The notes: a model not told the origin generated them from the letters alone. DNA of 64,000 bases from Chitinophaga filiformis (GCF_023100805.1 NZ_CP095855.1:868001-932000); one strand, 5' to 3'. Positions 37,834-48,457 are shown, numbered from the stretch's first letter. Numbers and translations are program-made.

Positions 37834-40800
37834 ATGAAGGAATCAATCCTTATCAAACTCGAGGCTTCACGCCGGGAGCTGCTGGATCTGGGACTACGTA
37901 ACCCCTTGTTGAATTACCGTTTACCCCTTAGCAGAGGAGTGCATATTGAGCAGGAAAGCATTGCCAATATATATGAGGTATTGGTGAAGCAGGGGAAGGC
38001 GATGACTTTTCTACCTAAAACTGATCCGAAAGAAAAGAAAGAAAAAGAGGGGGAAGTTTCCGAACCACCGTTACCATTGCAGGAGCCGGAGGAAATAGTA
38101 TACGATACGCGTCTGCAGACAACTGAAACAGCCGCTGCATTGCAGAACAGGTTGTTAAATACTTACTATGCTGCACGTACCAGCCTGGAAGAACAGGGTG
38201 TGAATATTCTGTTTCTGACTTTAGGTATGTTGAAATGGTATGAAAGAGATAATGGCAAAGAACTAAGACAGGCGCCCCTGATATTAATACCTGTTTCTCT
38301 TGAACGTTCCAGTGCCAGAGAAAAATTTCGTTTGCGCTATACCGGTAGTGAGGTAGAAATGAACCTTAGTTTGCAGACTAAGATCAAAGCAGAATTTGGT
38401 ATTACCTTGCCCGATATGCCGGAGTCGGATGAAATAGCTGTCACCGAATATATAGAGCAGATCGCAGCAACCATCAATGGTATGCAGGACTGGGAAGTTG
38501 TTGCTGATGCTGTTGAACTCGGGTTTTTCTCCTTTGGTAAATTAATGTTGTATCATGACCTGGATAGTGATGGATGGCCTGCTGATGAAAAGCCTGCGAA
38601 TCATCCTATTCTACAAAGTCTTTTCGGAGAAGGGTTTAAAGAGAATGCGTCAGACATTCGTGAAGATGCATTTATTGATACCGAAACAACAGCACATGAA
38701 CTGCACCAGGTAGTTGATGCGGATGGTTCTCAGTTGCTGGCAATGCTGGCTGTACAGGAAGGCCGCAATCTGGTAATACAGGGACCTCCCGGTACAGGTA
38801 AATCTCAAACCATTACTAACCTTATTGCCAATGCAGTTGGTGAAGGAAAGAAGGTATTGTTCGTTGCTGAGAAAATGGCTGCACTGGAAGTAGTGAAACG
38901 CAGACTGGATAGTATACAACTGGGAGAAGCCTGTCTTGAGTTGCATAGTCATAAGGCAAATAAGAAAGAGCTGCATCAGGAATTAAGAAGAACACTGGAA
39001 CTGGGCAAGCCGGCCATTCTGCAGTTACAGCAGGAAGTAACATTATTGGATGATTACAGGAAAGAGTTAAATGAGTATAGTACTGCTGTAAATACGCCTG
39101 TCGGAGAAAGTGGTATTACTCCGCATCAGTTGATGGGATACCTGTTGAAACTGAAAGAGCAGTTTGCGACAATAGCATTACCGCGTATCGCCATACCAGA
39201 TATAGATGCATGGAATGCACTACGCATGCAACGTGCAGAAGCAATGGCGACAAGGATTGAAAACAGGTTAGGCGAAACAGGTATTCCTTCAGCATTGTTA
39301 TTCTGGGGATGTGAGTTAACAGTATTGACACCTGCCGGCCAGGATAAATTAATACCCATACTTCAGAAAGCAGAAAGCACTACTACAGCCTTACAACATG
39401 AAAGTGCTGTTATTGCCGGCCAGGTAGGATTGCCAATGCCGCTCAACAGGAAATACAGCATGGACCTGTCTTTCTTTGTACAACTGGCTTCCGTGCGTCC
39501 GGATATAGCTGGTGTACATTTGAAGCACCCGGCATGGTTGCAACAGAAAGACGATATCAAAGAACTGATCGAAACAGGTAAGCGGCTGCGTAAGATACAT
39601 CAGCTCTATGATGCTGTGCTGATACCGGAAGCATGGGATCAGCAGGTACTTGAAATGCGTCAGAACTTACTGGCGTATGGCGATAAGTGGTATAAGTTTT
39701 TAAAAGGCGATTATAATAAAACCAACCGTCAGCTGGCTGCTTTATATAAAACGGGAGCGCCTGATGATCTGCAGGCGAAATTAGCATGTATCGATGCTAT
39801 TCTTGAAGCGAGACGGTTAAGTAAATTATTGCAGGAGTATGAGACCTTAGCAAAAGAATTGTTTGTACAGCGTTGGCAGAAAGGGCAAACCAACTGGGAA
39901 TTGCTTGAGAATATAGCTAACTATTTAACAGAAGTGCATAAGCAGATCGGTTACGGTACATGCTCTTCCGTAATATTAGATTACCTGGAAAAAAATGAAC
40001 CGGTAGAAACAGCTAAGCGATATTATGATACGCTGCTAACACTTCTATCGCAACAGGGAGCGGCTATAGATGCCGTAACAACTGCATTCGCCTTTAATGA
40101 TAAAAAGCGCTTCCGAGATATCACACCATTACTGCAAAGACCCTATGAAGATCAGATCCTGCTGATGCAGTCATGGATCAACGGATTGCCTGAAATACAT
40201 CACACCATCTCCTGGAACAATCTGGTAGAAACCGCTGTAGCGGAAGGATTGCAGACATTGACAGATGCAGTTGCATATTGGCCGGAAAGTGTAACCGCAT
40301 TAAAAGGAGCATTGCAGAAAACATGGTATGAATATCTCTGGGAAAAAGCGTTGATAGCACATGCATCATTGCGCAAGTTTGAGAGATCAAGTCATGAAGC
40401 TGCGATAAAACAATTTGTAAAATTAGATACGCTTAACCTCCAATATAACAGGGCGCGGGCTGCATTAAAACATTGGGATGGGGTACCACCACTGGAAGCC
40501 GGCGGGCAGGTAAATGTACTGCGGACGGAGTTTAACAAGAAGGCACGTCATATGCCTATACGTAAATTAATGCAGGCTGCAGGACTGGCAATACAGGCTA
40601 TCAAACCTGTTTTCATGATGAGCCCTCTTTCTATTGCAAACTTCTTACCACCAGGTGCGTTACAATTTGATCTTGTGATATTTGATGAAGCGAGCCAGGT
40701 AAGGCCGGTGGATGCACTCGGCGCATTATTGAGAGGAAAACAACTGGTTGTAGTAGGCGATAGCAAACAGCTGCCACCAAGTACATTCTTTGATTCTCTG

Positions 40801-42495
40801 ATGAAAGAAGTAGATGATGAAGAGAATGTCACTGCTGATATGCCGAGCATATTAGGTATGTGCGATGCACAGGGTGCGCCGCAGAGAATGTTGCGCTGGC
40901 ATTACCGCAGCAGACATGAATCGTTGATCAGTATGTCTAATCATGAATTCTATGAAGACAAATTAGTGATCTTTCCAAGTCCTGGAGCGGAGCACAAAAT
41001 GGGATTAGTATATCATCATTTAAAAGATGCGACATACGACCGTGGTAAGACCAGAACAAATCAGCGGGAAGCAGATGCAATTACTGAGGCCGTGATCGAA
41101 CATGCCCTGCATCATCCGGAGCTGAGCCTTGGTGTTGTTGCCTTCAGCTCTGCGCAAATGCAGGCTATACAGCAATCGCTGGAAGCGGCCAGGAAGAAAA
41201 TGCCCGAGGTGGAAATGTTCTTTAAAGCACATCCGCATGAACCATTTTTTGTAAAGAACCTGGAGAATGTTCAGGGGGATGAACGTGATGTGATCTTTAT
41301 CAGTATTGGTTATGGCCGCACACCGGAAGGCACGGTGAACCTGTCTTTCGGACCACTAAATAACGAAGGCGGTGAGAAAAGATTAAATGTATTGATCACC
41401 AGGGCAAAGCAACGCTGTGAAGTATTTACCAATCTTACTGCCGATGATATTGATCTGAGTAAAACAGAAAGTGAAGGCGTACGTGCGCTCAAGAACTTCC
41501 TGTATTTCGCACAACATGGATCAATGCAAAGCGGATATACGGAAGGCTTACCTGTAAACATTCCTTTTGAGATGCTTGTTGCCGATCATCTGACAGCAGC
41601 GGGTTACAATGTAAAGAAGCAGATAGGCAGTAAGGGATTTTATATTGACCTCGCAGTAGTTGATCCGCAGCATCCGGGTAAATATTTGCTGGGTATTATG
41701 TGCGATGGGGCCGCATATCATGCTGCACGTTCTGCAAAAGACAGAGACAGATTGCGCCAGCAGGTGCTGGAGAATATGGGCTGGAACATTTACAACGTAT
41801 GGAGTACAGATTGGTTTCGGCATCCGGAAAGAGAATTGAGAAGATTAATAGCGGCTATTGAAAATGCAAGGGGAGGACAGGAGGATGTTCAAGGCAATAT
41901 ACCTGAGGAAGATTATACGATGATAAGAGAAGATGAAGAGGAGGGAAGTGATGTACCGTTATACGAGATGGCAGTATTACCGGAAGAAATAGCAACAAAA
42001 GATCTGCACCAGCATCCGGCTGAGAAATTAAGATCATGGCTGGAAATGGTAGTACGGGTGGAAAGCCCCGTTCATGTGGAGGAAGTGACCCGCCGGATAC
42101 TTGAGGCCGCAGATGTATCGCGTGTAGGTAACAGGATACGTGAAGTGTTGAAACAGGCTATTGCAGATGCAGTTGGTAATGACTCCGTAGTAGTAAGGGA
42201 TGAATTCCTATGGGATGCGGCTATGCTTACGCCATTGGTGCGCAGCAGGGCAAACCTTCCTGCCGCATCCCGCAGAATGACTTACATCGCAGCGGAAGAG
42301 TTACAGGCTGTAATTGAAAAAGTAGTGGGCGACGCAATTGCTATCACCATGGTTGCAGCTATTCCCGTCATTGCAAAGACACTGGGTTTTGCACGCGTCA
42401 CAGAAGATCTGAGAGCTGACCTGCAGGAAGCCGTTGAAAAGGCGCTGGCAGATGGGATCATTTACCAGGATGATGAATGGTTAAAAGTGAAATGA
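37834..42495 (+). CDS. DUF4011 / SF1 helicase / Vsr-like nuclease / DUF3320 protein
   Basis: A 1553-aa multidomain protein of a type often found in defence islands. Order: DUF4011 (about residues 1-290, with LLDLGLRNPLLNYRLP near the start), then a superfamily 1 helicase with Walker A GPPGTGKSQT near 315, Walker B DLVIFDEASQ near 946, GDSKQLPPS near 975, and late motifs VQGDERDVIFIS near 1145 and LNVLITRAKQR near 1184. An MTES_1575/Vsr-like endonuclease-fold domain (about 1240-1345) follows, then DUF3320 to the end. In the nuclease domain IDLAVVD is kept, but the usual IECDG reads IMCDG, so a probable catalytic Glu is Met. The gene ends directly against the five-gene MoxR/VWA operon on the other strand. 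Confidence 0.9.
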   Translation: MKESILIKLEASRRELLDLGLRNPLLNYRLPLSRGVHIEQESIANIYEVLVKQGKAMTFLPKTDPKEKKEKEGEVSEPPLPLQEPEEIVYDTRLQTTETAAALQNRLLNTYYAARTSLEEQGVNILFLTLGMLKWYERDNGKELRQAPLILIPVSLERSSAREKFRLRYTGSEVEMNLSLQTKIKAEFGITLPDMPESDEIAVTEYIEQIAATINGMQDWEVVADAVELGFFSFGKLMLYHDLDSDGWPADEKPANHPILQSLFGEGFKENASDIREDAFIDTETTAHELHQVVDADGSQLLAMLAVQEGRNLVIQGPPGTGKSQTITNLIANAVGEGKKVLFVAEKMAALEVVKRRLDSIQLGEACLELHSHKANKKELHQELRRTLELGKPAILQLQQEVTLLDDYRKELNEYSTAVNTPVGESGITPHQLMGYLLKLKEQFATIALPRIAIPDIDAWNALRMQRAEAMATRIENRLGETGIPSALLFWGCELTVLTPAGQDKLIPILQKAESTTTALQHESAVIAGQVGLPMPLNRKYSMDLSFFVQLASVRPDIAGVHLKHPAWLQQKDDIKELIETGKRLRKIHQLYDAVLIPEAWDQQVLEMRQNLLAYGDKWYKFLKGDYNKTNRQLAALYKTGAPDDLQAKLACIDAILEARRLSKLLQEYETLAKELFVQRWQKGQTNWELLENIANYLTEVHKQIGYGTCSSVILDYLEKNEPVETAKRYYDTLLTLLSQQGAAIDAVTTAFAFNDKKRFRDITPLLQRPYEDQILLMQSWINGLPEIHHTISWNNLVETAVAEGLQTLTDAVAYWPESVTALKGALQKTWYEYLWEKALIAHASLRKFERSSHEAAIKQFVKLDTLNLQYNRARAALKHWDGVPPLEAGGQVNVLRTEFNKKARHMPIRKLMQAAGLAIQAIKPVFMMSPLSIANFLPPGALQFDLVIFDEASQVRPVDALGALLRGKQLVVVGDSKQLPPSTFFDSLMKEVDDEENVTADMPSILGMCDAQGAPQRMLRWHYRSRHESLISMSNHEFYEDKLVIFPSPGAEHKMGLVYHHLKDATYDRGKTRTNQREADAITEAVIEHALHHPELSLGVVAFSSAQMQAIQQSLEAARKKMPEVEMFFKAHPHEPFFVKNLENVQGDERDVIFISIGYGRTPEGTVNLSFGPLNNEGGEKRLNVLITRAKQRCEVFTNLTADDIDLSKTESEGVRALKNFLYFAQHGSMQSGYTEGLPVNIPFEMLVADHLTAAGYNVKKQIGSKGFYIDLAVVDPQHPGKYLLGIMCDGAAYHAARSAKDRDRLRQQVLENMGWNIYNVWSTDWFRHPERELRRLIAAIENARGGQEDVQGNIPEEDYTMIREDEEEGSDVPLYEMAVLPEEIATKDLHQHPAEKLRSWLEMVVRVESPVHVEEVTRRILEAADVSRVGNRIREVLKQAIADAVGNDSVVVRDEFLWDAAMLTPLVRSRANLPAASRRMTYIAAEELQAVIEKVVGDAIAITMVAAIPVIAKTLGFARVTEDLRADLQEAVEKALADGIIYQDDEWLKVK

Positions 42496-43626
42496 TCACT
42501 TTTTCAATATCAGATCTTCTTTAGCAGCCCAGCTGTTGATATCCTGTTTGCTAAGTGCAGCAGCCATCATGTCGGGAAACTTGTCCGGCGTACAGGCAAA
42601 AACAGGGATACCCAGATTGGAGAAGAATTGTGCATTGCTGTGATCATAGGCGGGCGCACCATCGTCGTTCAATGCAAGTAACACAATTACCTGTACTCCT
42701 GCTGCGATGAGTTCTGCAGCACGTTTTCGCATATTATCATCACTGCCTCCTTCAAAGAGGTCTGTGATCAGCACAAGTACTGTATCAGCAGGTTTTGTAA
42801 TGATCTGCTGGCAGTACGACAGTGCAACATGGATATCGGTACCGCCTCCCAGCTGTACGCCAAATAGAAGATCAACAGGATCATCCAGTTCTTCTGTAAG
42901 ATCAGCAACAGCAGTATCGAATACGATCATACGGGTTTTGATAGCAGGTATTGACGCCATTACAGACCCGAAGATGCCTGAGTAAACCACGGAAGTGCCC
43001 ATTGATCCGCTCTGATCGAGACACAGTACAACGTCTTTCAGAGAAGTCGTTTTACGTCCATAACCGATGCGGGTTTCAGGGATAATTGTTTTGTATTCCG
43101 GTTGATAATGCTGTAAGTTCTTAAGTATAGTAGCATGCCAGTTGATCTCATTGTAGCGCGGCCTCCTGTTACGAACGCTTCTGTGAAGGCTGCCTGTAAT
43201 TGCTTGTAGTGTTGGTTGTGTCAACTTTTTCAGCAATTCGTCCACTACTCTTTTTACCACCTGTTTCGCAGTATCTCTTGTCTTATCAGGAATAGCATGC
43301 CGCAATGTTAGCAATGTAGCGACCAGGTGCACATCCGGTTCCACATTCTCCAACATTTCTTTCTCCAGCAGCATCTGTGTGATATTCAAACGTTGTAAGG
43401 CATCGCGTTGCATTACCTGGACAACGGAAGCAGGGAAAAATGTGCGGATATCTCCCAGCCAGCGGCTTACATTGGGAGAGGAGGGGCCGAGACCTCCTTT
43501 TTTCTCACTGTCATAAAGCGCCTCCAGGGTTTTGTCCATTTGCAGTTCCTGTCCGCTGAGAGAGAAACCTGTACCGTCAGCATCATTGCCACCCAATACG
43601 AGACGCCATTTATTCAGATCATCCAT
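42496..43626 (-). CDS. VWA-domain protein (YehP-like), last gene of MoxR/VWA operon
   Basis: A 376-aa protein with a C-terminal von Willebrand A domain (about residues 190-370). The metal-binding DxSxS motif is LCLDQSGSMG near residue 202, and a Thr-Asp pair stands in VLITDLFEGGSDD. The N-terminal half is helical with no domain I can name. Size and context match E. coli YehP (378 aa). VWA proteins work with MoxR ATPases, which remodel or insert metals into clients bound by the VWA part. It is the fifth gene of the operon, 6 bp after DUF5682, and its stop codon touches the stop of the convergent helicase gene. Confidence 0.88.
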   Translation of the reverse strand: MDDLNKWRLVLGGNDADGTGFSLSGQELQMDKTLEALYDSEKKGGLGPSSPNVSRWLGDIRTFFPASVVQVMQRDALQRLNITQMLLEKEMLENVEPDVHLVATLLTLRHAIPDKTRDTAKQVVKRVVDELLKKLTQPTLQAITGSLHRSVRNRRPRYNEINWHATILKNLQHYQPEYKTIIPETRIGYGRKTTSLKDVVLCLDQSGSMGTSVVYSGIFGSVMASIPAIKTRMIVFDTAVADLTEELDDPVDLLFGVQLGGGTDIHVALSYCQQIITKPADTVLVLITDLFEGGSDDNMRKRAAELIAAGVQVIVLLALNDDGAPAYDHSNAQFFSNLGIPVFACTPDKFPDMMAAALSKQDINSWAAKEDLILKK

Positions 43627-43632
43627 ACTTCG

Positions 43633-45879
43633 TTATTTAATACCTAACATTTGTAATACTACAGGTACGCCTTTCAATGCTCTTGTTGTATCGATGTTGT
43701 CCAGCTCCTGTTGATGAATGCCGGAGTTGCCGGCAGTGCCACCTTTCGCCTTTTCACCCAGCTTTCTTCTTTCAGGTTTACTGAAATTGGAAAAGGTTCT
43801 CCGTAATAAGGGAAGTAATTGTTTGAAGGCATCTTCTTCCAGTTGATGCATCCAGTTATATACCACCGTCCAGAGGTCGTTGTCTACAAGCAATAAGGTA
43901 CCACTACCTTTCAGGAAGCCTTCCAGCCATGCAGCGGATATTGCAGGTGGTATAGCGGCAGACATGGCATAACTGAAGGTCTTTACCAGTTCGTTACCTG
44001 CAATTTGCCTGTGATCTGTCAACAATCTCGTGGCATATCCTCCGATGATGGGAGCGGTACTATCATTGCCTGCTATCTTGGAGAGCGTGTGTTGCCATTG
44101 TGCGGTAAGATCTGCTTCCTGTAATATCAGGATAGCGTCGTTCATACCATAGACAAGGTCCAGCAGTTCTGTTGCAGCATCATCCGCTATAGAGATACAG
44201 GCGGCCGGCAGACTGACGCATATACGTGTGATCATTCCGGCAATGATATTTTCAACCAGCGAGGCATCCGTCTTTCTCACGTTTCCATACCGGCTGATCT
44301 GCACCAGGCCTGGTATGACCGTCATTAATTGCATTACGTCGCCGGTAGCAGCGGCAAGATTATTCACCTGCTGTACCAATACCTCAACAGCAGTATGCAA
44401 TTCAGCTGGTATGGCGGCTTCCAGCAAAGTACATACTTCATTCAGGGAGGTAGTGGTACGTGCCTGATGCTGAACATATTGAGAGGAGGCTTCTTCCACT
44501 GTATTGCCCCAGCTGCCTTTATCAATGATATCTATTGAAAAACCGGGATCCCATTGAAGGCGCCACTGTTCTTTAAAGGTTCCCTTTCCTGAGGCGCCGT
44601 ATCGTTGGCCCCATTGGATGCCCAGCATTTCCAGCCGGTGTAGCAGGATGCTTCGTTCAAGATCTGTTTCCTTACGGAGATCAAGTACGTAATCTTTAAA
44701 GTCGGCGGTCTGTGGCAGGCGTAACCTTTTTTGCTGTTTTTCGATATCGGTCTGTAAGGGAGGCTTGGGAATATCTGATGGAACGTCTCCGATCTTATCG
44801 CTGACAATGAGCTCATTGTTGATCAGCTGCATCATGAAGTCTTCCCCGTTGCAAAGCACACTGAGTGTGGCTTCGTTCAGTTCTTCCAACCCTGGTTTGG
44901 GCAGATGCCGGAGTGCTGTCAATGCAGCCGAAAGACGAACGGCTTCCAGTACATGTGCTACTGATATATCTTTTTGCTGTTCCCGGAATAGTTTTGCTAC
45001 GCGGGCCATCCAGCGGGTGCCATCGTCTGCAGGGTAACGCCAGTTATGCTCATACCATCCGGGAGAATTGATACCGGCGCCATAACCACTGCTATAACTC
45101 AGGCGGTTGTAGGTCCAGGGGATCCAGGTAGCAGCTACTTTTACTTTGGGAAGCCCTTTCAGCAGGTCATTATCATCTTTCGCTTTGGGCATGTCGGTGA
45201 GCGCAGGAGCATGCCATGCACCACAAACGACAGCGATCTCTGTGAACATTTCCCGCTCTGCCTGGCGAATAGTTTTGCGCATATGTGCTTCACGCAACTG
45301 TTCTACCCGGTCGTAGGGAAGGCGGAGATCCTGGCGTAATGCCTGCATACCTTCGGATATAGCAATAAATACATCTTCCGGGTGTTGCCTGTATTCAAAC
45401 ATATGTTCCCACCATTTCTCTTCATCTGCAAAGCCAGCTGCCCCGGCCAGATAAGCAATGGGATTATATTTAACAGTACGGGCATCAGGTATATGAGGAG
45501 CCAGTGTATTGTTTAGCGAGGGCGCTTCTTCCGTATCAGTCTTCGGTTCCCGGGCGGCCCTTATATCAAACTGGTGTGCCACGGGTAAATCCATGAAACG
45601 TACCGGTATCCTGTTTTTACGGGCATATAAAATGGCCTGCCATTCCGGAGAGAATTCGGCAAATGGATAGAATACTGCTTTTTGAGGAGCTTCCGGCTGA
45701 TAACAAAGAATCGCTACCGGCGGCACCAGGTGTTCATTACCGACCCATTCCAGTATACCGTCTGCTTCAGGCGGCCCTTCCACCAGTACAATGTCGGGCT
45801 TAGTCTTCTCCAGGTAGTCTTTTACATTTCTGGCGGAGCCGGGTCCATGATGTCGTATGCCTAATATGTGTATTGACAT
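43633..45879 (-). CDS. DUF5682 protein (YehM-like)
   Basis: A 748-aa protein of the DUF5682 family, fourth gene of the operon. The N-terminus, IHILGIRHHGPGSARNV and then DIVLVEGPPEADGIL, resembles the TIKI/EreA/ChaN-like fold with its GxxHxxGxxS and E motifs, suggesting a hydrolase or metal/heme-handling domain. VVCGAWHAPAL near residue 215 would supply another His. The remaining 500 residues are mostly helical. Length is close to E. coli YehM (759 aa). Gaps to neighbours are 9 and 6 bp, so translation is probably coupled. The enzymatic role is inferred from fold resemblance only. Confidence 0.85.
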   Translation of the reverse strand: MSIHILGIRHHGPGSARNVKDYLEKTKPDIVLVEGPPEADGILEWVGNEHLVPPVAILCYQPEAPQKAVFYPFAEFSPEWQAILYARKNRIPVRFMDLPVAHQFDIRAAREPKTDTEEAPSLNNTLAPHIPDARTVKYNPIAYLAGAAGFADEEKWWEHMFEYRQHPEDVFIAISEGMQALRQDLRLPYDRVEQLREAHMRKTIRQAEREMFTEIAVVCGAWHAPALTDMPKAKDDNDLLKGLPKVKVAATWIPWTYNRLSYSSGYGAGINSPGWYEHNWRYPADDGTRWMARVAKLFREQQKDISVAHVLEAVRLSAALTALRHLPKPGLEELNEATLSVLCNGEDFMMQLINNELIVSDKIGDVPSDIPKPPLQTDIEKQQKRLRLPQTADFKDYVLDLRKETDLERSILLHRLEMLGIQWGQRYGASGKGTFKEQWRLQWDPGFSIDIIDKGSWGNTVEEASSQYVQHQARTTTSLNEVCTLLEAAIPAELHTAVEVLVQQVNNLAAATGDVMQLMTVIPGLVQISRYGNVRKTDASLVENIIAGMITRICVSLPAACISIADDAATELLDLVYGMNDAILILQEADLTAQWQHTLSKIAGNDSTAPIIGGYATRLLTDHRQIAGNELVKTFSYAMSAAIPPAISAAWLEGFLKGSGTLLLVDNDLWTVVYNWMHQLEEDAFKQLLPLLRRTFSNFSKPERRKLGEKAKGGTAGNSGIHQQELDNIDTTRALKGVPVVLQMLGIK

Positions 45880-45888
45880 AAGATCTGT

Positions 45889-46965
45889 TTATAGGTCGCG
45901 GCAGGCGCGGTAAATATCTTTCCAGTCTTCACGATTCTTCACCACTGTTTCCAGGTATTCCTGCCATACCAGTTTGTCCTGTACAGGGTCTTTTAATACC
46001 GCACCGATAATACCAGCAGCCAGGTCTGTTGCTTTCAGTTGGCCATCGCCAAAATAGGCCGCCATCGCCAGACCGTTATTCACAACAGATATTGCTTCTG
46101 CTGTGCTGAGCGTACCACTGGGCACTTTTATCCTGGTCTTTCCGTCTGTAGTAACGCCACTTCTCAATTCACGAAAGATGGTCACAATACGCCGGATCTC
46201 TTCTACTGCAGGCTTTTCCGCAGGCAGTTCCATTACTTTCTCATAGCTTTCCACGCGGCGTTTCACAATATCTATTTCTTCTTCCATGGACTCCGGCACA
46301 GGTAATATCACGGTGTTGAAACGGCGCTTTAAGGCGCTGGAGAGATCGTTTACACCCTTGTCCCTGTTATTGGCAGTGGCAATGATGTTAAAGCCTTTTT
46401 GAGCCATTACAGCCGTGTTCAGTTCGGGTACCGGTAATGTCTTTTCAGACAGTATGGTGATCAGGGTGTCCTGTACGTCGGCACTGATACGCGTCAACTC
46501 TTCTATCCTGGCTATTTTTCCGGTCTGCATAGCGCGCATTACCGGCGTTTCCACCAGTGCTTTTTCTGATGGGCCTTCTGCCAATAGTCGTGCATAGTTC
46601 CAGCCATACCGGATGGCTTCTTCTCCAGTGCCTGCTGTACCTTGTACGATCAGTGTGGAATCTCCGCTGATAGCGGCAGACAGGTGTTCGCTCACCCAGC
46701 TTTTGGCGGTACCGGGCAGTCCGTATAAAAGTAAGGCCCTGTCAGTAGTAAGCGTCGCAACCGCGATTTCAATAAGTCTGCGGTTGCCGATATATTTAGG
46801 CTGTACTTCAAACCCGTTTTTCAGGCGTCCTCCCATCAGATAAGTAACTACTGCCTGCGGGGATAATTGCCAGGAGTAAGGACGCTTTTCAGTATCCTGC
46901 TTTTTCAGCTCTTCCAGTTCCTCCAGGAACAATTGTTCGGCATGTTGACGTAGTACGTTTGACAT
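45889..46965 (-). CDS. MoxR-family AAA+ ATPase (YehL-like)
   Basis: A 358-aa AAA+ ATPase, third gene of the operon. Walker A is YGLPGTAKS near residues 77-85. The Walker B region reads ARIEELTRISADVQD, with Glu where most MoxR proteins have Asp. Sensor 1 is NIIATANNRDKGVNDLSSALKRR, an arginine-finger region of the MoxR type. Size is close to E. coli YehL (362 aa), which founds its own MoxR subfamily. In such systems the ATPase acts as a chaperone with a VWA partner, here the gene two places downstream. Confidence 0.92.
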   Translation of the reverse strand: MSNVLRQHAEQLFLEELEELKKQDTEKRPYSWQLSPQAVVTYLMGGRLKNGFEVQPKYIGNRRLIEIAVATLTTDRALLLYGLPGTAKSWVSEHLSAAISGDSTLIVQGTAGTGEEAIRYGWNYARLLAEGPSEKALVETPVMRAMQTGKIARIEELTRISADVQDTLITILSEKTLPVPELNTAVMAQKGFNIIATANNRDKGVNDLSSALKRRFNTVILPVPESMEEEIDIVKRRVESYEKVMELPAEKPAVEEIRRIVTIFRELRSGVTTDGKTRIKVPSGTLSTAEAISVVNNGLAMAAYFGDGQLKATDLAAGIIGAVLKDPVQDKLVWQEYLETVVKNREDWKDIYRACRDL

Positions 46966-47002
46966 CTTTATATGCTTGAAAGTGATCGTTTGAATTTATA
47001 AA

Positions 47003-48451
47003 TTATTTGAAAGCATTGCTGATCTCTACTTTACAGGACAATAGCTTTCGTATATGCTCGCTGGTATTTCTCCAGGTAGCCTGATATGCAGGTTCTTCCG
47101 GCGCCAGTTTTTCCAGTTCATCTGTTATGGCCGGCGGAAGTTGCAGTACGTGTTTATCAAAGAAATTGCGGGTGTACTGATAAGGATTGCGTGCCATCCA
47201 CCTTAAAACTTCGCTGGTAATTTCAAGCCCCCATTCATCTGTACGGTTGCTCAGGTAATTAATAACGTCCTGCGGATGGTTACTGAACAGGCGTAAAGCA
47301 TATGCTTCCTGTTCTGCCGCAGGTAGTAAAGGAATGACATCAGGATAAAAGGCGGTACTTTTCTGCAGCAACAATCTTAACCATGCTGCATCCTTAAACC
47401 TGCCTGCTGCCAGTATAAGTGCGGGGATGAAACGTTTGCCAAGATCATCTTTTTCAAAAAGCTGGAAAACCTCTTCCTTATCTGTATTAAAATGCGACTC
47501 CCACCATGATGGCGGCACGCTGCCCATCAATTGAAAGAGGATGTATGCTTCCTCGCTGACGTTCTTTTCATTGCTTAGGGTGGCGATACCTGAATCGACA
47601 ATCCTTTTATCCAGCGGCAGCTGTAAGGAAATGTGCAACGACTGGCCTGGTCCACGGGATATAGCTCCTTGCAATATCTGCCAGTAAGACTGTACAATGA
47701 AAGAGGAGGGAACCTGTTTCAGGAGTGCCCATATTTCATCTTTTACCTTCTGGTTTTTCTCCTGCAGTGATTCCAGCCAGGAAAGATCCTCTTCAGAGAT
47801 ATTGATGCGCATGATCTTCAGGAATTCTGTCCTGGTGGAAATATTCTCCTGAGCCCATGTTTGTTGTAACCATTCGCGGGCCATACCCGGATAGGATTGC
47901 CTTATTTCCTGTAATACCTGTCTGCGGTCTTCAGCACTACCGGTCTGCCAGCGATCTTCGTTGCTTACAGCAAAAGGGAACTGCCAGTCGGGATTCATAC
48001 TGCTTAGCCATTGCCCTCGTTTTCCACATACCGTCATGGCCAGATGGCGGATGCGTTTCTGGGAAACAGCAATATCTAACAGTACCGGAACATATTCCGG
48101 GACAACGATCCGTCCTTTGTTATGACAAGCTTCCAGCCAGTAGGTAACCAGTGGTAACAGGTCCATGTCGAGCGCGTCCTGTAATGCATAAATAGCGCGG
48201 GTACTACAATATGGGTGTTCTTCTGCAGGCGCGGGTGCAAGAGAAACGCCGCTGTTGTTGACCGGGTTCACGCCGCTTTGCCTGTAGTTCAGCATTACTG
48301 CAGCGATGTGCAGGAACTGTGTCTCCGCATCGAAGCTTTTGTTCCCCATTATCTTTTCAGCCACAGGCGCCAGATCGGCCGGAAGATCAGCAGGAGTTAA
48401 CTGCTTTTTTCCCGTACCCAGTAAAGCGGTGTTGATAATATTATTCCACAT
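47003..48451 (-). CDS. DUF5691 protein
   Basis: A 482-aa protein of the DUF5691 family, second gene of the operon. It begins MWNNIINTALLGTGKKQLT and appears all-helical with repeated motifs typical of HEAT-like repeats (for example VPVLLDIAVSQKRIRHLAM and FIPALILAAGRFKDAAWLRL). No catalytic motif is seen, and a scaffold role is plausible but inferred. It is not part of the E. coli yeh set as I know it, but accompanies MoxR/DUF5682/SWIM genes in other phyla. It starts 6 bp after the SWIM gene. Confidence 0.82.
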   Translation of the reverse strand: MWNNIINTALLGTGKKQLTPADLPADLAPVAEKIMGNKSFDAETQFLHIAAVMLNYRQSGVNPVNNSGVSLAPAPAEEHPYCSTRAIYALQDALDMDLLPLVTYWLEACHNKGRIVVPEYVPVLLDIAVSQKRIRHLAMTVCGKRGQWLSSMNPDWQFPFAVSNEDRWQTGSAEDRRQVLQEIRQSYPGMAREWLQQTWAQENISTRTEFLKIMRINISEEDLSWLESLQEKNQKVKDEIWALLKQVPSSFIVQSYWQILQGAISRGPGQSLHISLQLPLDKRIVDSGIATLSNEKNVSEEAYILFQLMGSVPPSWWESHFNTDKEEVFQLFEKDDLGKRFIPALILAAGRFKDAAWLRLLLQKSTAFYPDVIPLLPAAEQEAYALRLFSNHPQDVINYLSNRTDEWGLEITSEVLRWMARNPYQYTRNFFDKHVLQLPPAITDELEKLAPEEPAYQATWRNTSEHIRKLLSCKVEISNAFK

Positions 48452-48457
48452 GTCCTG

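Noticed and set aside
46500..46530. MoxR Walker B Glu in place of Asp as a sign of a dead ATPase
   Set aside because: The motif IEELTR keeps the catalytic Glu, and the substitution may be normal for the YehL subfamily; Walker A and sensor 1 are intact.
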